A program made the translations under genes and the position numbers. The notes under the pieces are model-generated. The model had not been told where the DNA came from and did no database searches. It saw nothing but the letters and a program-made list of their open reading frames with translations. Below are positions 25,486 to 36,774 of a stretch of 64,000 nt of DNA, piece by piece (position 1 is the first letter of the stretch; each line of letters begins with the position of its first letter). The stretch covers positions 8,060,001-8,124,000 of the forward strand of contig OZ017766.1 in NCBI GenBank assembly GCA_963969345.1. Reading direction: 5' to 3'. This DNA comes from Turbatrix aceti (taxonomy: Eukaryota; Nematoda; Chromadorea; Rhabditida; Panagrolaimidae).

Positions 25486-26135
25486 ATGCCGCGACATCTC
25501 GGAGTGTTGACTATCTTGCTTTTGCTGTTGTCGGCGCTCGCTCGCGTCGGCGATGCATTGACGTCGGCGCAGAGCAAAGCCCTGCTCAAGACGGAAACCA
25601 ACCTGGCGTCACTCGCAGAAATTGTCCTGCTCTTCACCATTGCTATTGCTACCTTCGGAGGCCTCTTTATCGTATTCTTCCAGTGGTGGACTACCTGTGT
25701 TCTTCTCTTCAAGGTCAGGAATTTGAAAAAAATATTAAAAAAAATTTTTTTTAATTAATTAAAAAAAATTTTATTTTAATTAAAAAATTAATTTTAAAAA
25801 TTTTAATTTTAATTTTTAAATTAATTTTAAAAATTTTTATTTTAATTAAAAAATTAATTGAAAAATTTTTATTTTTTTTAATTAATTAAAATTAAAAAAA
25901 AACTTATAAAAAGAAAAAAAATTTTTATTTAAAAAAAAATTAATTTTTGTTTTTTTCTTTTCAGATCAAGCGTCGCTTCCTAATCATCAATTCAAAAATC
26001 GAAATTGCCAACAAGAAGATGGGTAATCGCGACGTCAAAAGCATGCTTCTCGGCGTCCTGGCTGGAAATAATATTGTCTTAGATACCGTAACCAACGCGA
26101 AGGAAACCGAATACCTCACCCAGTTACAAGTATGA
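25486..26135 (+). CDS. Small protein with signal peptide and one membrane segment, function unknown
   Basis: Two exons, 25486-25713 and 25965-26135, give 132 residues. The intron between them is 251 nt and extremely A/T-rich. The product opens with a signal peptide (RHLGVLTILLLLLSALARVG, cleaved near DALTS). A transmembrane segment follows at about residues 44-68 (EIVLLFTIAIATFGGLFIVF onward), then a short KRRFLIINSKIEIANKK stretch and a polar tail ending YLTQLQV. The topology suggests an N-out single-pass protein with about 60 cytoplasmic residues. I do not recognise the family. Splice sites are consensus and the frame is kept, which supports a real gene. Start choice rests on the first ATG giving a signal peptide. 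Confidence 0.65.
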
Positions 26136-28056
26136 TACGCTTATGTACATATATACGTGTGTGGTTTTTGTTGGTGGATGTTGGCCTGATTATTGTGATA
26201 AATGATAAATAATATAATCCTGAGTGAACGAAAACACGAAAAAAAGTAAAAAAAAACACAAAATTAGAAAAAAAGTGAAAAAATCAAAATTGAAATAAAA
26301 AAAATAAACACAATGCTAAAAAAAATCAAAATTGAAATAAAAAGTACAAAAAAACCCGGAAAAAACCTTTTTCTTCCTGTTTTTGAAACCATATTTTTAG
26401 ATATTACATTTTTTACATTTTCCGGACCATTTTCTGATTTGTGCCAGGGCATAAAATAAAACAGTATCTTACAATAATATTTTTTTGAGAACACTGAAAA
26501 AAAAATTTAATGTATGAATTCGAAAAAATGTCTTCAAACTAAAAAATTGTTCGTATTTTTGGTTGTTTTTGGCAATTTTTGGTGATTTTTGAAACTTTTG
26601 TAAAAAAATAGTAAAAAAATTTTGATCAATTTTAGGATTTTTTGCATTGTCAAAAAAATTGGTCAAAAAGGTCGGTTAAAGATTTTTTTACGAATTTTAG
26701 AAATGTTTTTTTGCGATTTTTTTTATTTTACAGATTTTTATTTTTCACCGAGAATTCGGATTCTTCAAGCACTCGCAAGCGTTTGAATTCAATTTGAATC
26801 TACAAATTCGTATTTATTTTTTCACGCGTTTGCCGACAGACAGGCCGCGCTATAACGCACCCTGCGTGCATGTATGTATCGCACGAACAAATTCATTCAA
26901 CAACCAACGACAATAGACAATATTTAGTAACAACGGGATCCGGACCAGGGTTTCTCGTTGATTTCTTCCTTTCCCGTTCCTGACAAGGAATAAATGTATC
27001 TAATACACAAGTTTCTATTCTCGTACCTTTTTCACGCATCCGCATTTTTTTTCACACGCGTTTTGTCATTCATTTCACGCGCGCGCGCGTAATGTAACGC
27101 GTTTTGTTTTGTCTGTTATGGAACTGAAGTTATATAACTTTTTGCGCGTTAACGTTTGTTTTTTGTACATATACCAAGTTGTAGCCAACGGCGCCCAGCC
27201 CAGCCTGAACATGTCTGTTGCGTTGCTCTCCGCTTCTTTTTTTTTTGACGCGGGGAAAAAAAAAGAAAAACTTTGTTTCCTTCTTGCAATAACAACAGGA
27301 AAGACGAAAAACGACGACGACGACAACCTGTCTCGAGTGTGTGTGATTGAGCTGTTCTCGCCGCCACTCTCGCATAAATAAGTCAGGCAGTCTCAGGTGA
27401 CGACGTAATACCTGTTTATATCGTTTTCACTCATTTATGCATCGATATGTATGTATTTATTTTAGTTGAGTCAAATGTTCGAGTTTTGTTTTTTTACGGA
27501 AAAAAAAACGGAGAATTTAGTCGTGGCAGCATTTTTTTGCTGTCGTGTATTGGCTTACAATGATGTTCATTTTTTATTATTGCTTTGAACTTTGATTAGA
27601 TATGTTTTTTACGACTAATGCAATTTGCACCTGATTTTTTGAGCAGAACATACGTAATTGGTTTTTGATTTATTTTGTGTACAAAAACGAACAGTGAAAA
27701 AAATTGTATAAAAATAGAAAAAAAAACTTTCGTCAGTTTTACGATTTTTTCCTAAACCGATACTTTTTTGTAGTTCGAGTTTTTTTTGATTTTTCGATCC
27801 TGAACGCGCTGAACACATTTTTTTTTAACGTAAAAAATTTAGACTTATTTTTCATTTTTTTTAATTAAAAAAAATCTACTTTTGCTGGTTTTTTTAAATT
27901 TTTTTTCGTTTTTTTTTTAAATTTTTTTTTTCGTTTTTTTAGACTAATTTTTTTCGTTTTTGTAAAAAAAAGTGATTTATGGTTTCCACACCGAAAAACA
28001 TTGTCAAAAACTAATTAGTTTTCAGTTCCATGTTTTTTTGTTTTTTTTACCGAACC
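26136..28056. other. Intergenic, no supported gene
   Basis: Poly-A/T-rich. A GC-richer stretch at 26745-27400 has CACGCG and GCGCGCGCG runs and short frames in several directions. None has splice-consistent extension or a recognisable domain. It may hold promoter or 3' UTR sequence. Confidence 0.5.
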
Positions 28057-29032
28057 ACGATGGGAATTTCTCCCTTATTTTTGCGACCACGCGTGCGTCC
28101 GTGTTGACGCGTGCTTTTTCCCGCTATTTTCTCTAGCCTATTTTTTTGCTCGTTTTTTGCGAAGTGTGTTGTGTTCGACGAGGTATCCTGGAGCCAGGAA
28201 TAGATTTTTTGATTTCGCGTTTCTTTTGCTTTATTGTGCTTGGATGGTAGGCCATTTCTGTCCGCCGTAGGAATTTTTCCGATTTATGCGCGTTGCGCTA
28301 GAGCGCTGCCAAAAAGCGTTATTTTCGAACTTTATCGGATCGCCATTCGGCCGGTTTTCGATCGATTGGTCCAAAAATTTTTTTGGGCATTACTATTAGT
28401 CCCCTTAACCTCTGTGCAAAGTCGCTTCCCGCTTTCTATGCGAGTTTTCGTCAGACGAATTTGCGACGTTTTGATCGCTCAACGGCTCCCCAGATGACAG
28501 AACATCGGTTCTAAGCAAGCTATATGTCACCTTAGGGCTCCAGGATTGCTGACATGCATTTGGAATATTTTTTTTAACAGCCGGATCACAAATGGGAGGT
28601 AATGGCCTCGGTTTAGCCCAACAAACCATAAATGGTGGTATCACAAGAACGCGCATAGACATCGGCAAGCGACTTTGCACAGAGGTTAAGGACACTAATG
28701 GTAGTCTCCAAAAAAATTTTTAGACAAATCCACCGAAAACTGGCTAATTGGCTATCCGCCAAAGTCCATAATTAACGCTTTTTGGCAGCGCTCTAGCGCA
28801 ACGCGCATAAATCGGAAAAATTCCTACGGCGGACAGAAATGGCCTACCATCCAAGCACAATAAAGCAAAAGAAACGCGAAATCAAAATCTCTATTCCTGG
28901 CTTCGAGATTCCTGCGCAAACAGAACACACTTCGCAAAAAACGAGCAAAAAAGTAGGCTAGAGAAAATGGCGGGAAAAAATGCGTACGCACGCGTGGTCG
29001 CAAAAATGCACCGAAAATTCCCATCGTGCGAA
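28057..29032. mobile_element. Giant foldback palindrome 2 (about 1.0 kb)
   Basis: The left arm (about 28057-28450) is mirrored by the right arm (about 28640-29032). CACGATGGGAATTT opens the left and AAATTCCCATCGTG closes the right (with a TTCC/TTCGG variation next to them). AATTTTTCCGATTTATGCGC at 28272 pairs with GCGCATAAATCGGAAAAATT at 28803. The loop is about 190 bases and differs from palindromes 1 and 3. Arms are imperfect (several indels), so it is older than palindrome 3. No coding capacity is evident. Confidence 0.8.
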
Positions 29033-30414
29033 CGGGAACAAAAAAACTTCCAAACCAAAAATTCCCAGGAGACTTTTTTTTTGATTTTTGTGCAAAAAAG
29101 TTTCAAGTAAATTGTTTTATTTTTTCTCTTGGGGAATGAAATTCATTACTAATGGTTGGTTAAAAACCCGAGACTAACATACTAAGTGGTTGCGTTCTAA
29201 ATGCGTATTTTCTCTCGTTTGGCATCCACTTCTGACATCACGCAACCACCGGAAACGTGTAATGCAGTTGTTTTTTTTAGCACTCTCGGTGAAAGAGTAA
29301 ATTAGTAGTTGTCAGTTTGAAGCGGTGGGGCGGCTGCATTATTGATATCTGTCTACCTTTTTTTAACTTGACGCCTGCCGCGTTCGTTCTGTTCTGGTTC
29401 GCTTCGGGCCGGCAACAGCCGTTATTTATCATCCTAAATATAACTGTCGTTGTTTTTTTTTAGCTTTCGAATTTATTTTGCCCTGTGTGGACAGGTTTCT
29501 GCCAAAAATGCCGTATCGGCCCATACTATTATAGAAACATCGCGGCAAAGAAATATTTACCAACCCAAAAAATTTGTATTTTTTAAAATTTTAAAAAGTT
29601 TTAAAAAACTTTTTTGAATCAGTTTTTAAAAATGTAATCATTTCCGCTTCGAAAACCCAAAAAAAAGCGACAAAAAATATCGTTTTTGGGAAAAAATATC
29701 GTAAAACTTTAGTATCAAAAAAAAAGTAACAAAATTCGAACAAAAAATGTTATTTCAGTGTCAAAAGTTTCGCAACGAAAATTTCAAAACGGTTGTCACT
29801 TTTTTGTCGTATTTATTTTTTTGGTTTTTGGAAAATTAAATATTTACCGTTTTTTATCCAAAAAGCGATTTCTTTTTTTATTACATATTCTAAATATCTG
29901 TCTTGCCCGGAATTTTACCGTAAAATTGATGCCTTATACATACATTCCTCTGTTGTCATTTTTTTTGACATAAAAGAATTCATGCATGTCAAAGAATGTC
30001 ATTATTGCATGCCAAATGTTTACACCCTCCGCAATTTCATTTTTCACAAACGTAAAAAATTTTAATTTTAAAAACGACGTTTGTATTTATAAGAACATGG
30101 TAGCTTTAAAAAATTGTTACATGAAAGCTTGGCTTAAAAAAAATTAATTAGATGCAAATTGAAACATCGATCATGGAATGAATTTGAAAATCATCATTTT
30201 TTTACTTTTCCGTGAATTTTTTGAATGACGTCAGCAAATGATTTATACTATCACCGGGTGTTTGACGCAGTAGGTCATGGGTCTGGTTCCTGCGCTCGCT
30301 CACCTGTCTGTGCACCAGGAGAATTTTATTGTTATTTTTTTACTGTTGCGTCGAGAAATTTTTTTTCGTGTGTGTCTGTTGAAAATTTTTTTTTACGACT
30401 TTTTTTAGGAAAAA
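29033..30414. other. Intergenic upstream of MCU
   Basis: AT-rich, with one inverted copy of the CGTTGCGAAACC dispersed repeat at about 29690-29800. A strong acceptor, TTTTTTTAG, ends at 30408, six bases before the MCU ATG. No gene was seen. Confidence 0.5.
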
Positions 30415-33400
30415 ATGCGGGCCAGCCACCTGATAATGACACTGCCCAGGTTGGTGCTGCGCCGGGCGCTGAGCGGCGGCAGCGGGACGTCGACGCCTTC
30501 GACGTCGGCATCGTCGACTGTGGCGACGTCGCCGATTTGTTTCAAGGGTCAAATCAGCATGAAATACGACCACGGCCTACCGGTACTCTCGCTCGAACTT
30601 CCATCCCGAAAAGAAGAATGTCAATTCCTGCTGAGACCACTCTCAGACAGTGTTGCAATTTTCTGCGAATCTCTGTCAAAAGAAGACAAAGGCATCGATT
30701 ACGTCGCCATTCATACGAAAGACGGAATCCGAGTCGCTGGATCAACTTCCATCGAACATCTCCTTCAACTCGGCAGATTCACGCTCAGAATCAACGATGA
30801 CTACTTTGACGTGATCGTTCCACAGGCGCATGGCGATGATGACGGCGTAATCACGGATTCTGAGCATGTATCGTGTCTCAACGATCTCAAAGCGAAAGTT
30901 GCGGCTCTGCATACACTGCTCAACGTTGATGAATTCAAACTCAAGCGAGAACAGCTACTGATTTTGAGGCTAGAAGCCGTGACGGAAGAACTCAGACCAC
31001 TGGAGAAGGTCAAGTTGACCCTCGATGCAGAATGCAAGAGAATTTCCGATCTCGGAGCGTGGGCGATCTTTGTTTTTATGGGTCTACAGACGGGAGTACT
31101 CTTTCGACTCACATATTATGATTACAGTTGGTGAGGTTAACGACATTTTGTTTGATACGATCGAAAAAATTTATTTGAACCATCTTACAACGAAAAATAT
31201 AAAAGTGCGTGCAACATGCGAACATTTGAAACACTGGGGTTTTTGGTGTGGTCTCGAGTGGAAAATCGTTTTTTTTTTGAAAAATCATGAAAAAATGCGC
31301 ATTTTATAAAGTTTGCTTCGAAAAAATCTAAAATTGACGCGGTTTCGTTTCAAATTTTTCTTTGTTATGTTTACCTAAAAAAGCAAAATTAGAAATTTTT
31401 ACATTTTTTTGAAAAGTGTAATTTAAAATTGTAAAAAAATTCTACAACCATTTTTTGTATTTCGTTGGATGTTGACAATCCTACAACAAAAATTGCAAAA
31501 ATGTGTGCCGCCTGCGAAAATTTGAAACATTTTTGGCTTGATTTCGAGCGTTTTTATGGGTGTTACTGGGTCCTGCAACGAAAAGTGCTAAACTGCGCGC
31601 AACATGCGAACATGTAAGACGAGGACAATAAAAATTTTTTTTGTCATGCTTATTTTTCCCCATTTTTTGAAAGCAAATTTGTGACATCATCATTTTCATG
31701 TTTTTGCGTTTTTATTGTAGAAAGCGTCTGAGCTAAAACAAAAGAAGCTAAAATTACGATTTATTGGATTCTCTGAAAACGCCAAGTTGAAATTCACGTT
31801 CAGAACCATTTTTTTGCATTTTTGTCAAAATCGAGTAGTTTACTTCTACTTTGAGTTGAACAGAAGCACTATTCATAATTTATGTCATTTCTTGTTGCAC
31901 ATGTTGGCGAATAAAGATTTTCGTATTTATTATCAACAAATTGCAAACAAATCAAAACAAAACAAAGATGTGCACCCAAAAGAGAGGGAGACGCTATCCA
32001 CTACGAAGTGAGTAGCTTCTGCGCGCAAAAGAGAGGGAGACGCTATCCACTACGAAGTGGGTAGCTTCTGCGCGCAAAAGAGAGGGAGACGCTATCCACT
32101 ACGAAGTGAGTAGCTTCTGCGCGCAAAAGAAAGGGAGACGCTATCCACTACGAAGTGAGTAGCTTCTGCGCGCAAAAGAAAGGGAGACGCTATCCACTAC
32201 GAAGTGGGTAGCTTCTGCGCGCATAAAAGAGAGAAAAGAGAAAGCGCGCAGATGGGTGGTTCTTCGTTGATAGATTCTGATGGATTCTGGTCGTCGCTGT
32301 GCCGCGATGAATTTTCCGGTGGCATTTCATAGACACTGCAAAAGCATCTTCGTAAAACCACAATTCAGAAATGGTGCGCTCAACACAATTCTTACCGTGA
32401 GTGATAACGGGTCACCTGTGCAAGCATCGGCTGGTATCACTGCTGGCACTGGCCGTGAAAATCATTGAGGCGATGAGAACAGAGAAACGGCAACGGAAAT
32501 CGATGCAAAAACGTTGACAATCCATTGTTCACAATTAGCAAAGTGAGGAACGTTCGCGATCTGTTAAAGAAAATGTGCGCACGCGCTGTTTGAACGTGTT
32601 GTTCTGACGTTCAAAAAACGGAACGCGATCGTTCCTCAATCGATTGTCAACGTTTTTGCATCGATTTCCGTTGCCATTTTCTCTGTTCTCATCGCCTCAA
32701 TGATTTCCACGGCCAGTGCCAGCAGTGATACCAGCCGATGCTTGCACAGGTGACCCGTTATCACTCACGGTAAGAATTGTTTTGAGCGCACCATTTCTGA
32801 ATTGTGGTTTTACGAAGATGCTTTTGCAGTGTCTATGAAATGCCACCGGAAAATTCATCGCGGCACAGCGACGACCAGAATCCATCAGAATCTATCAACG
32901 AAGAACCACCCATCTGCGCGCTTTCTCTTTTCTCTCTTTTATGCGCGCAGAAGCTACCCACTTCGTAGTGGATAGCGTCTCCCTCTCTTTTGCGCGCAGA
33001 AGCTACCCACTTCGTAGTGGATAGCGTCTCCCTCTCTTTTGCGCGCAGAAGCTACCCACTTCGTAGTGGATAGCGTCTCCCTCTCTTTTGCGCGCAGAAG
33101 CTACTCACTTCGTAGTGGATAGCGTCTCCCTCTCTTTTGCGCGCAGAAGCTACTCACTTCGTAGTGGATAGCGTGCACATCTTTGTTTTGTTTTTGTGAA
33201 AAATACGTTTGACCGATACTTATATAGAAATAAATTGTAAAAAAAGCAAGAGATACTCAGCATGGCAGCACATTCATAAAAATCACTACACTTACTTCCA
33301 ATTCAAAAACGTTGTTCTATTTTATTGCAAAATCACTAAGTTTACATCTGCAAAATCGACTGATATCAAAAACTGCGATTGTGCATCTTTTTGCGTCCAA

Positions 33401-34161
33401 GACAACTGTTGAGACGTCATTTTGTAAAAATGATGAAAAATGAAAAAACATGGGGTGTTTTATTTCCTATTTGAAGAAATTTGGTTTTTACAGTCAGTTT
33501 ACTTCTTCAAGAAGTGAATTCTAAAAAAAAGGCAAAAAAATAGCATGACAAAAAAAATTTTTATTGTCCTCGTCTTATGTGAATCACTCGGGTTTTTGGT
33601 GTGGTCTCGAGTGGAATATTGTTTTTCTTCATTTTTTGTTGATTTTTTACACAAAAAAACGTTGAAATATTCGAATTTTTATAAATTTTGTTTAAAAAGT
33701 TCGAAAACTATCCAGAAAAAATTAATCCATCATTTTTAGGGACGTGATCGAACCTGTAAGCTTCTTCCTTACCTATAGCACTGTAAGTTCCTTTTATATT
33801 TTCGATATACAAATAAAATAATTTTTTTCAGATGATAACATCTCTCGGGTACTACCTATATACACGGGAATCTTTTGATTACCCAACAGCTACAAAACGG
33901 GAATTTTCAAAACAATTCTACAAACTTGCCGCCAGGGTTAACTTTGACGTCGATCGATACACTTTTCTCGTCAAGCAGAAACAATTGCTGTTACACGACC
34001 TCGAAAGGATACGGGATCCCCTCTTCCAGCATCTTCCCGTCACCCGACTTGCCGCTCTCGAACTCGAACTTGCCCGAAAGGTGGTTGCTAAGACAGCACC
34101 GACGACGAACCCTGCCAACAATGAGGAAAAAGTGCCGAGGCGAAATCCCAAATCTGCCTGA
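30415..34161 (+). CDS. MCU: Mitochondrial calcium uniporter pore subunit MCU
   Basis: Pore-forming subunit of the inner-membrane Ca2+ uniporter. Exons are 30415-31130, 33740-33782 and 33832-34161, giving 362 residues against about 351 in human. The N-terminus (TLPRLVLRRALSGG) is a basic targeting sequence. An MCU N-terminal domain and coiled coil follow, then TM1 (GAWAIFVFMGLQTGVLFRLT), YYDYSW|DVIEPVSFFLTY and TM2 (ITSLGYYLYT). The signature WDxxEP selectivity loop is intact, with Ile replacing the Met of the usual DIME. The tryptophan codon is split by intron 1. That intron is 2.6 kb and contains a 1.24-kb foldback palindrome. The acceptor directly before the ATG suggests a trans-spliced or very short 5' UTR. 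Exon 2 is only 43 nt. Confidence 0.95.
31953..33196. mobile_element. Giant foldback palindrome 3 (about 1.24 kb) inside MCU intron 1
   Basis: Outer ends are AAAACAAAGATGTGCAC (left) and GTGCACATCTTTGTTTT (right). Each arm starts with five tandem 49-bp units (31982-32226 and mirrored at about 32938-33170). Each unit contains its own imperfect hairpin, GCTATCCAC...GTGGGTAGC. Arms continue as near-perfect reverse complements to about 32535/32625, leaving a loop of roughly 90 bases. Mirror-image 62-residue frames (32280 + and 32885 -) reflect the palindrome, not two genes. The high arm identity implies recent origin or ongoing homogenisation. Confidence 0.9.
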
Positions 34162-34871
34162 TTTTTTTTTGTTATCTTCAGAGAAAACTCGAGTTTCATT
34201 CCAGCCTTATTAGAAAAAAACCAGCGCTTACTTGTCATAATAATCCTAAACGTGCTATGATTTTTCCTACATTCGAGTGTAATAAATCGTTATTGAATTA
34301 TGTCGAAATGTAGAAAAAAGAAAAAAAGGCACCGTAAACAGTAAAAACGTTTTTATTTAGAAAATGCGCACGCATCTTAGTTTTTGGGCCCCAAGTGGAA
34401 TATAGTTATTTTTCTTTTGTTTCATAAAAAGTATTTTTTTTATTGTCGTCGTAAAAATTTGAAACTGCCAAAAACAATTATGTTCACGTATTTTTTGGTA
34501 TTTAGAGGTTCCTACAACGAAAATTGCAAAAATGCATGCAGAATGCGAAAGTTTCCAGGACTGCGTTTTTCAATGCGGTCTCGAGTAGAATATCTTTTTT
34601 CTACGAAAAAAATAAAAAAAAAACCGTAAACATTTTATCATCCGTTAAAAAAACAAAAAAGCGTGCATTTTGTTGTTAGTTTAAAAAAATGCGCACGCAG
34701 CTGTTTTTTTCGTGTCAAAACCATTCAAGTGCGCTTTGCTGCTTTTTTTTGCGAGCGTTCGTTTGCATTTATTTGTGCGCTTTTTCTTTCCCTTTGACTG
34801 TTCGTTTTTTTTTATTTTTACAACATTGTTTTTGACTACGTACTTTTTGTTGCAGCAAACTTGACTTGACC
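34162..34871. other. Intergenic between MCU and MIF
   Basis: Contains copies of short text shared with the MCU intron: a GGTCTCGAGTGGAATAT-like phrase (31250, 33600, 34570) and CTACAACGAAAATTGCAAAA (34513; compare 31480). The acceptor TTTGTTGCAG ends at 34855, 16 bases before the MIF ATG. No gene was seen. Confidence 0.55.
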
Positions 34872-35441
34872 ATGCCGATTCTGACGATTTCGACCAACGT
34901 TTCTAAGGCCTCGATTTCTGCCCAGTCGGCTTTGACCCTCAGCAAGCTTGTCGCCAAGCTCACCGGAAAGCCTGAATCGGTGAGGACATTTTTTTGGGGG
35001 ATTGCATCATTGCTTTTTTGTTTGCAACGACCTTGGTTTTATTTGGGACATAAAAACGAAAATACGGTTCTTGCAAAAAAAACTTATTTTTAAGCCTAGA
35101 ATTTTACCTAAATTTTTTTATTTGGATTTACTCATGTTTGTCTTTTCAGTACGTCAACGTAGTAATCAACGCCGACGCTATCGTTACCTTTGGCGGCAGC
35201 GGTGACCCGGCTGCCTACGCTGAACTCGGCTCGATCGGAGGCTTCCGCAACGTCAACAACATCGCCAAGGAACTCGCTGCTGCCATTTCGACTGAACTCA
35301 AAGTTCCCAAGGATCGGTGAGTTGAAAACGATTTTACTCACCAAAAATTAAGAAAAGAAAAATTTTTTTTTTAGTTTTTACATCAAGTTCTCCGACGTTC
35401 CCGCCGATGAGCTCGCTCACCGCGGCCAAACCTTTGGCTAA
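34872..35441 (+). CDS. MIF: Macrophage migration inhibitory factor-like tautomerase
   Basis: Small trimeric tautomerase/cytokine of the MIF family. Exons are 34872-34979, 35150-35316 and 35375-35441, with introns of 170 and 58 nt, for 113 residues (family about 114). The N-terminal MPI exposes the catalytic Pro1 after Met removal. A lysine at the position of Lys32 is present in TGKPES, and the FGGSGDPAAYAEL and SIGG motifs match the family. The C-terminal strand reads RFYIKFSDVP. Both introns fall at conserved-looking positions and all joins keep the frame. The predicted protein is full length and intact. The acceptor just before the ATG again suggests trans-splicing. Secreted MIF homologues are known from parasitic and free-living nematodes. 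Whether this one is secreted cannot be told, as MIFs lack signal peptides. Confidence 0.95.
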
Positions 35442-36008
35442 GTTGCCGCCGACTTGCTTCGGCACTTTGTTGAGGTCCGATCTTTTATTTACGTTCACCG
35501 TAGCTTTTTAATGCGACTTTTTTTGCCGTAATGTATTTTTTTCGGTGATTTGAATCGATTGGTGAACTGTAAGTTTTGTGTAAATTTTATTTAATAAAGC
35601 TTTTTTTATAAATTTGGTTTGGATCTGGAAACCTAGGAGAGCCCAAAAAAATATCGTTTTAGACAAAAACGTCGTAAAAAAGTAACAAATGCGAAGCAAA
35701 AAAAGGATACTTTGTATTAATGGTTTCGCAACGAAAATTTCAAAACTATCGTTAGTTCCTTATTTTCAAAACAGTTTTTCATCTTTGAAAACTTGTTTAT
35801 CTATTTTTTCGTTAAAGTACTGATTTTTGTGTGACAACTTCAGTGATCAGGTTGAAAAAAAATTTTGTATTAGATAGATTATGCTGGTTCGCATGCGTGC
35901 AAAAAATAAAATCGCATTGTTTTTTGCAACAGAATATTTCGAGGTTCACGATGTAAATTGGCATTTGAATTTATTTGGGCGCAAACATTTTGGCCAATCA
36001 ATCAATCA
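35442..36008. other. Intergenic, with dispersed repeat copy
   Basis: 3' flank of MIF and of the first array gene. It holds an inverted copy of the CGTTGCGAAACC repeat (about 35645-35760) and ATTTATT, which is an AATAAA polyadenylation signal for the minus-strand gene, near 35968. No gene was seen. Confidence 0.55.
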
Positions 36009-36774
36009 TTATCCCAATATTTCCTCTAATTCAGTGTATTCATTGTAGTAGATGATTTCTGTATGAGCATTGGCACCTAGGACACTGATGGTGATGTTTG
36101 CCGTATAGCCTTCTTCTGCTTCTATGATTTGGACTTCCTGTAAGTTACGTTTACGGTAACATTTTCAACTATGTCAAATCACTTACAAAAGTTGAACCGT
36201 CCACTGCCACAGCAGGATCGCAGCCCGTCGTATTGGATGACAGCAAATTGGAACTCTTTGCTGTGGTTTTTGACGCCTGGGTCGTCTTTGCTTTTGTCTT
36301 GGACGCTTTTGTAGTCGCCGTTTTCGATGCTTTGGTTTTCTTCGAACCTCGCTTTCGACGTTTGCTACTTTCTTGTTCGATCGTAAACGCGGCGTCATCC
36401 AGTGTTACGTTCTTTAGACAATTTGTTTGCCCCAAAAGAAGGTCGTAGTAGCAGACTTCTTCGTCGTAGTCATTGACTTGGAGACATGTGATGTTGTAGA
36501 TGTCGACAAGGATGACGGTCTCGCTCATCTTAGTGTAGTAATAGTTGAAGGTTTCAACCATGTTGTAAGCCAATTCCTACAATGCTTATATATAAGGTAT
36601 ACGTATACGTTGTTGAATCCTATATCATGTAACGAAACCCACCAAGAGTTGTAGGTTGTCTAGTGCGATCTGAGTGTCGGTGCCACTCTCAAGACCAACT
36701 CCATCGTCGCTGTCGGCGTGTACATTGATGACGAGTACAACATAGCACAATGCAGTGATTCCTATCACCTTCAT
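36009..36774 (-). CDS. Array gene 1: secreted cystatin-like protein with furin site and Lys/Thr tract (subfamily A)
   Basis: Exons are 36643-36774, 36187-36576 and 36009-36137, all joined in phase 0, for 216 residues. The signal peptide ends INVHA and is followed by an acidic DSDDGVG segment. Exon 2 gives a helix (ELAYNMVETFNYYY), a strand into NITC, an acidic loop and EVCYYDLLLGQTNCLKN. RRKRGSKK (furin-type) and a Lys/Thr/Ala/Ser-rich tract (about 50 residues) come next, then TGCDPAVAVDGSTF. Exon 3 carries EVQIIEAEEGYTANITISVL. LLLGQTNCLKN resembles the LGRTTCTK strand of type-2 cystatins, and exon 3 resembles their final FQIYAVPWQGTMTL hairpin. The QxVxG inhibitory loop is absent. TATA box TTTTATATC (36812-36820) lies about 40 nt upstream. 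The cystatin relation is inference; the gene model is well supported by its eleven paralogues. Confidence 0.85.

Noticed and set aside
27109..27381. Overlapping frames on both strands at 27.1-27.4 kb
   Set aside because: Frames on both strands overlap in a GC-richer stretch, with low-complexity products and no conserved motif.
31982..32226. Five regularly spaced 49-bp repeats as a possible CRISPR-like array
   Set aside because: Units are contiguous with no spacers and the host is a eukaryote; it is an arm of a foldback element.
32280..32885. Two identical 62-residue frames on opposite strands (32280 + and 32885 -)
   Set aside because: They are mirror images created by foldback palindrome 3, lie inside the MCU intron and have no motif.
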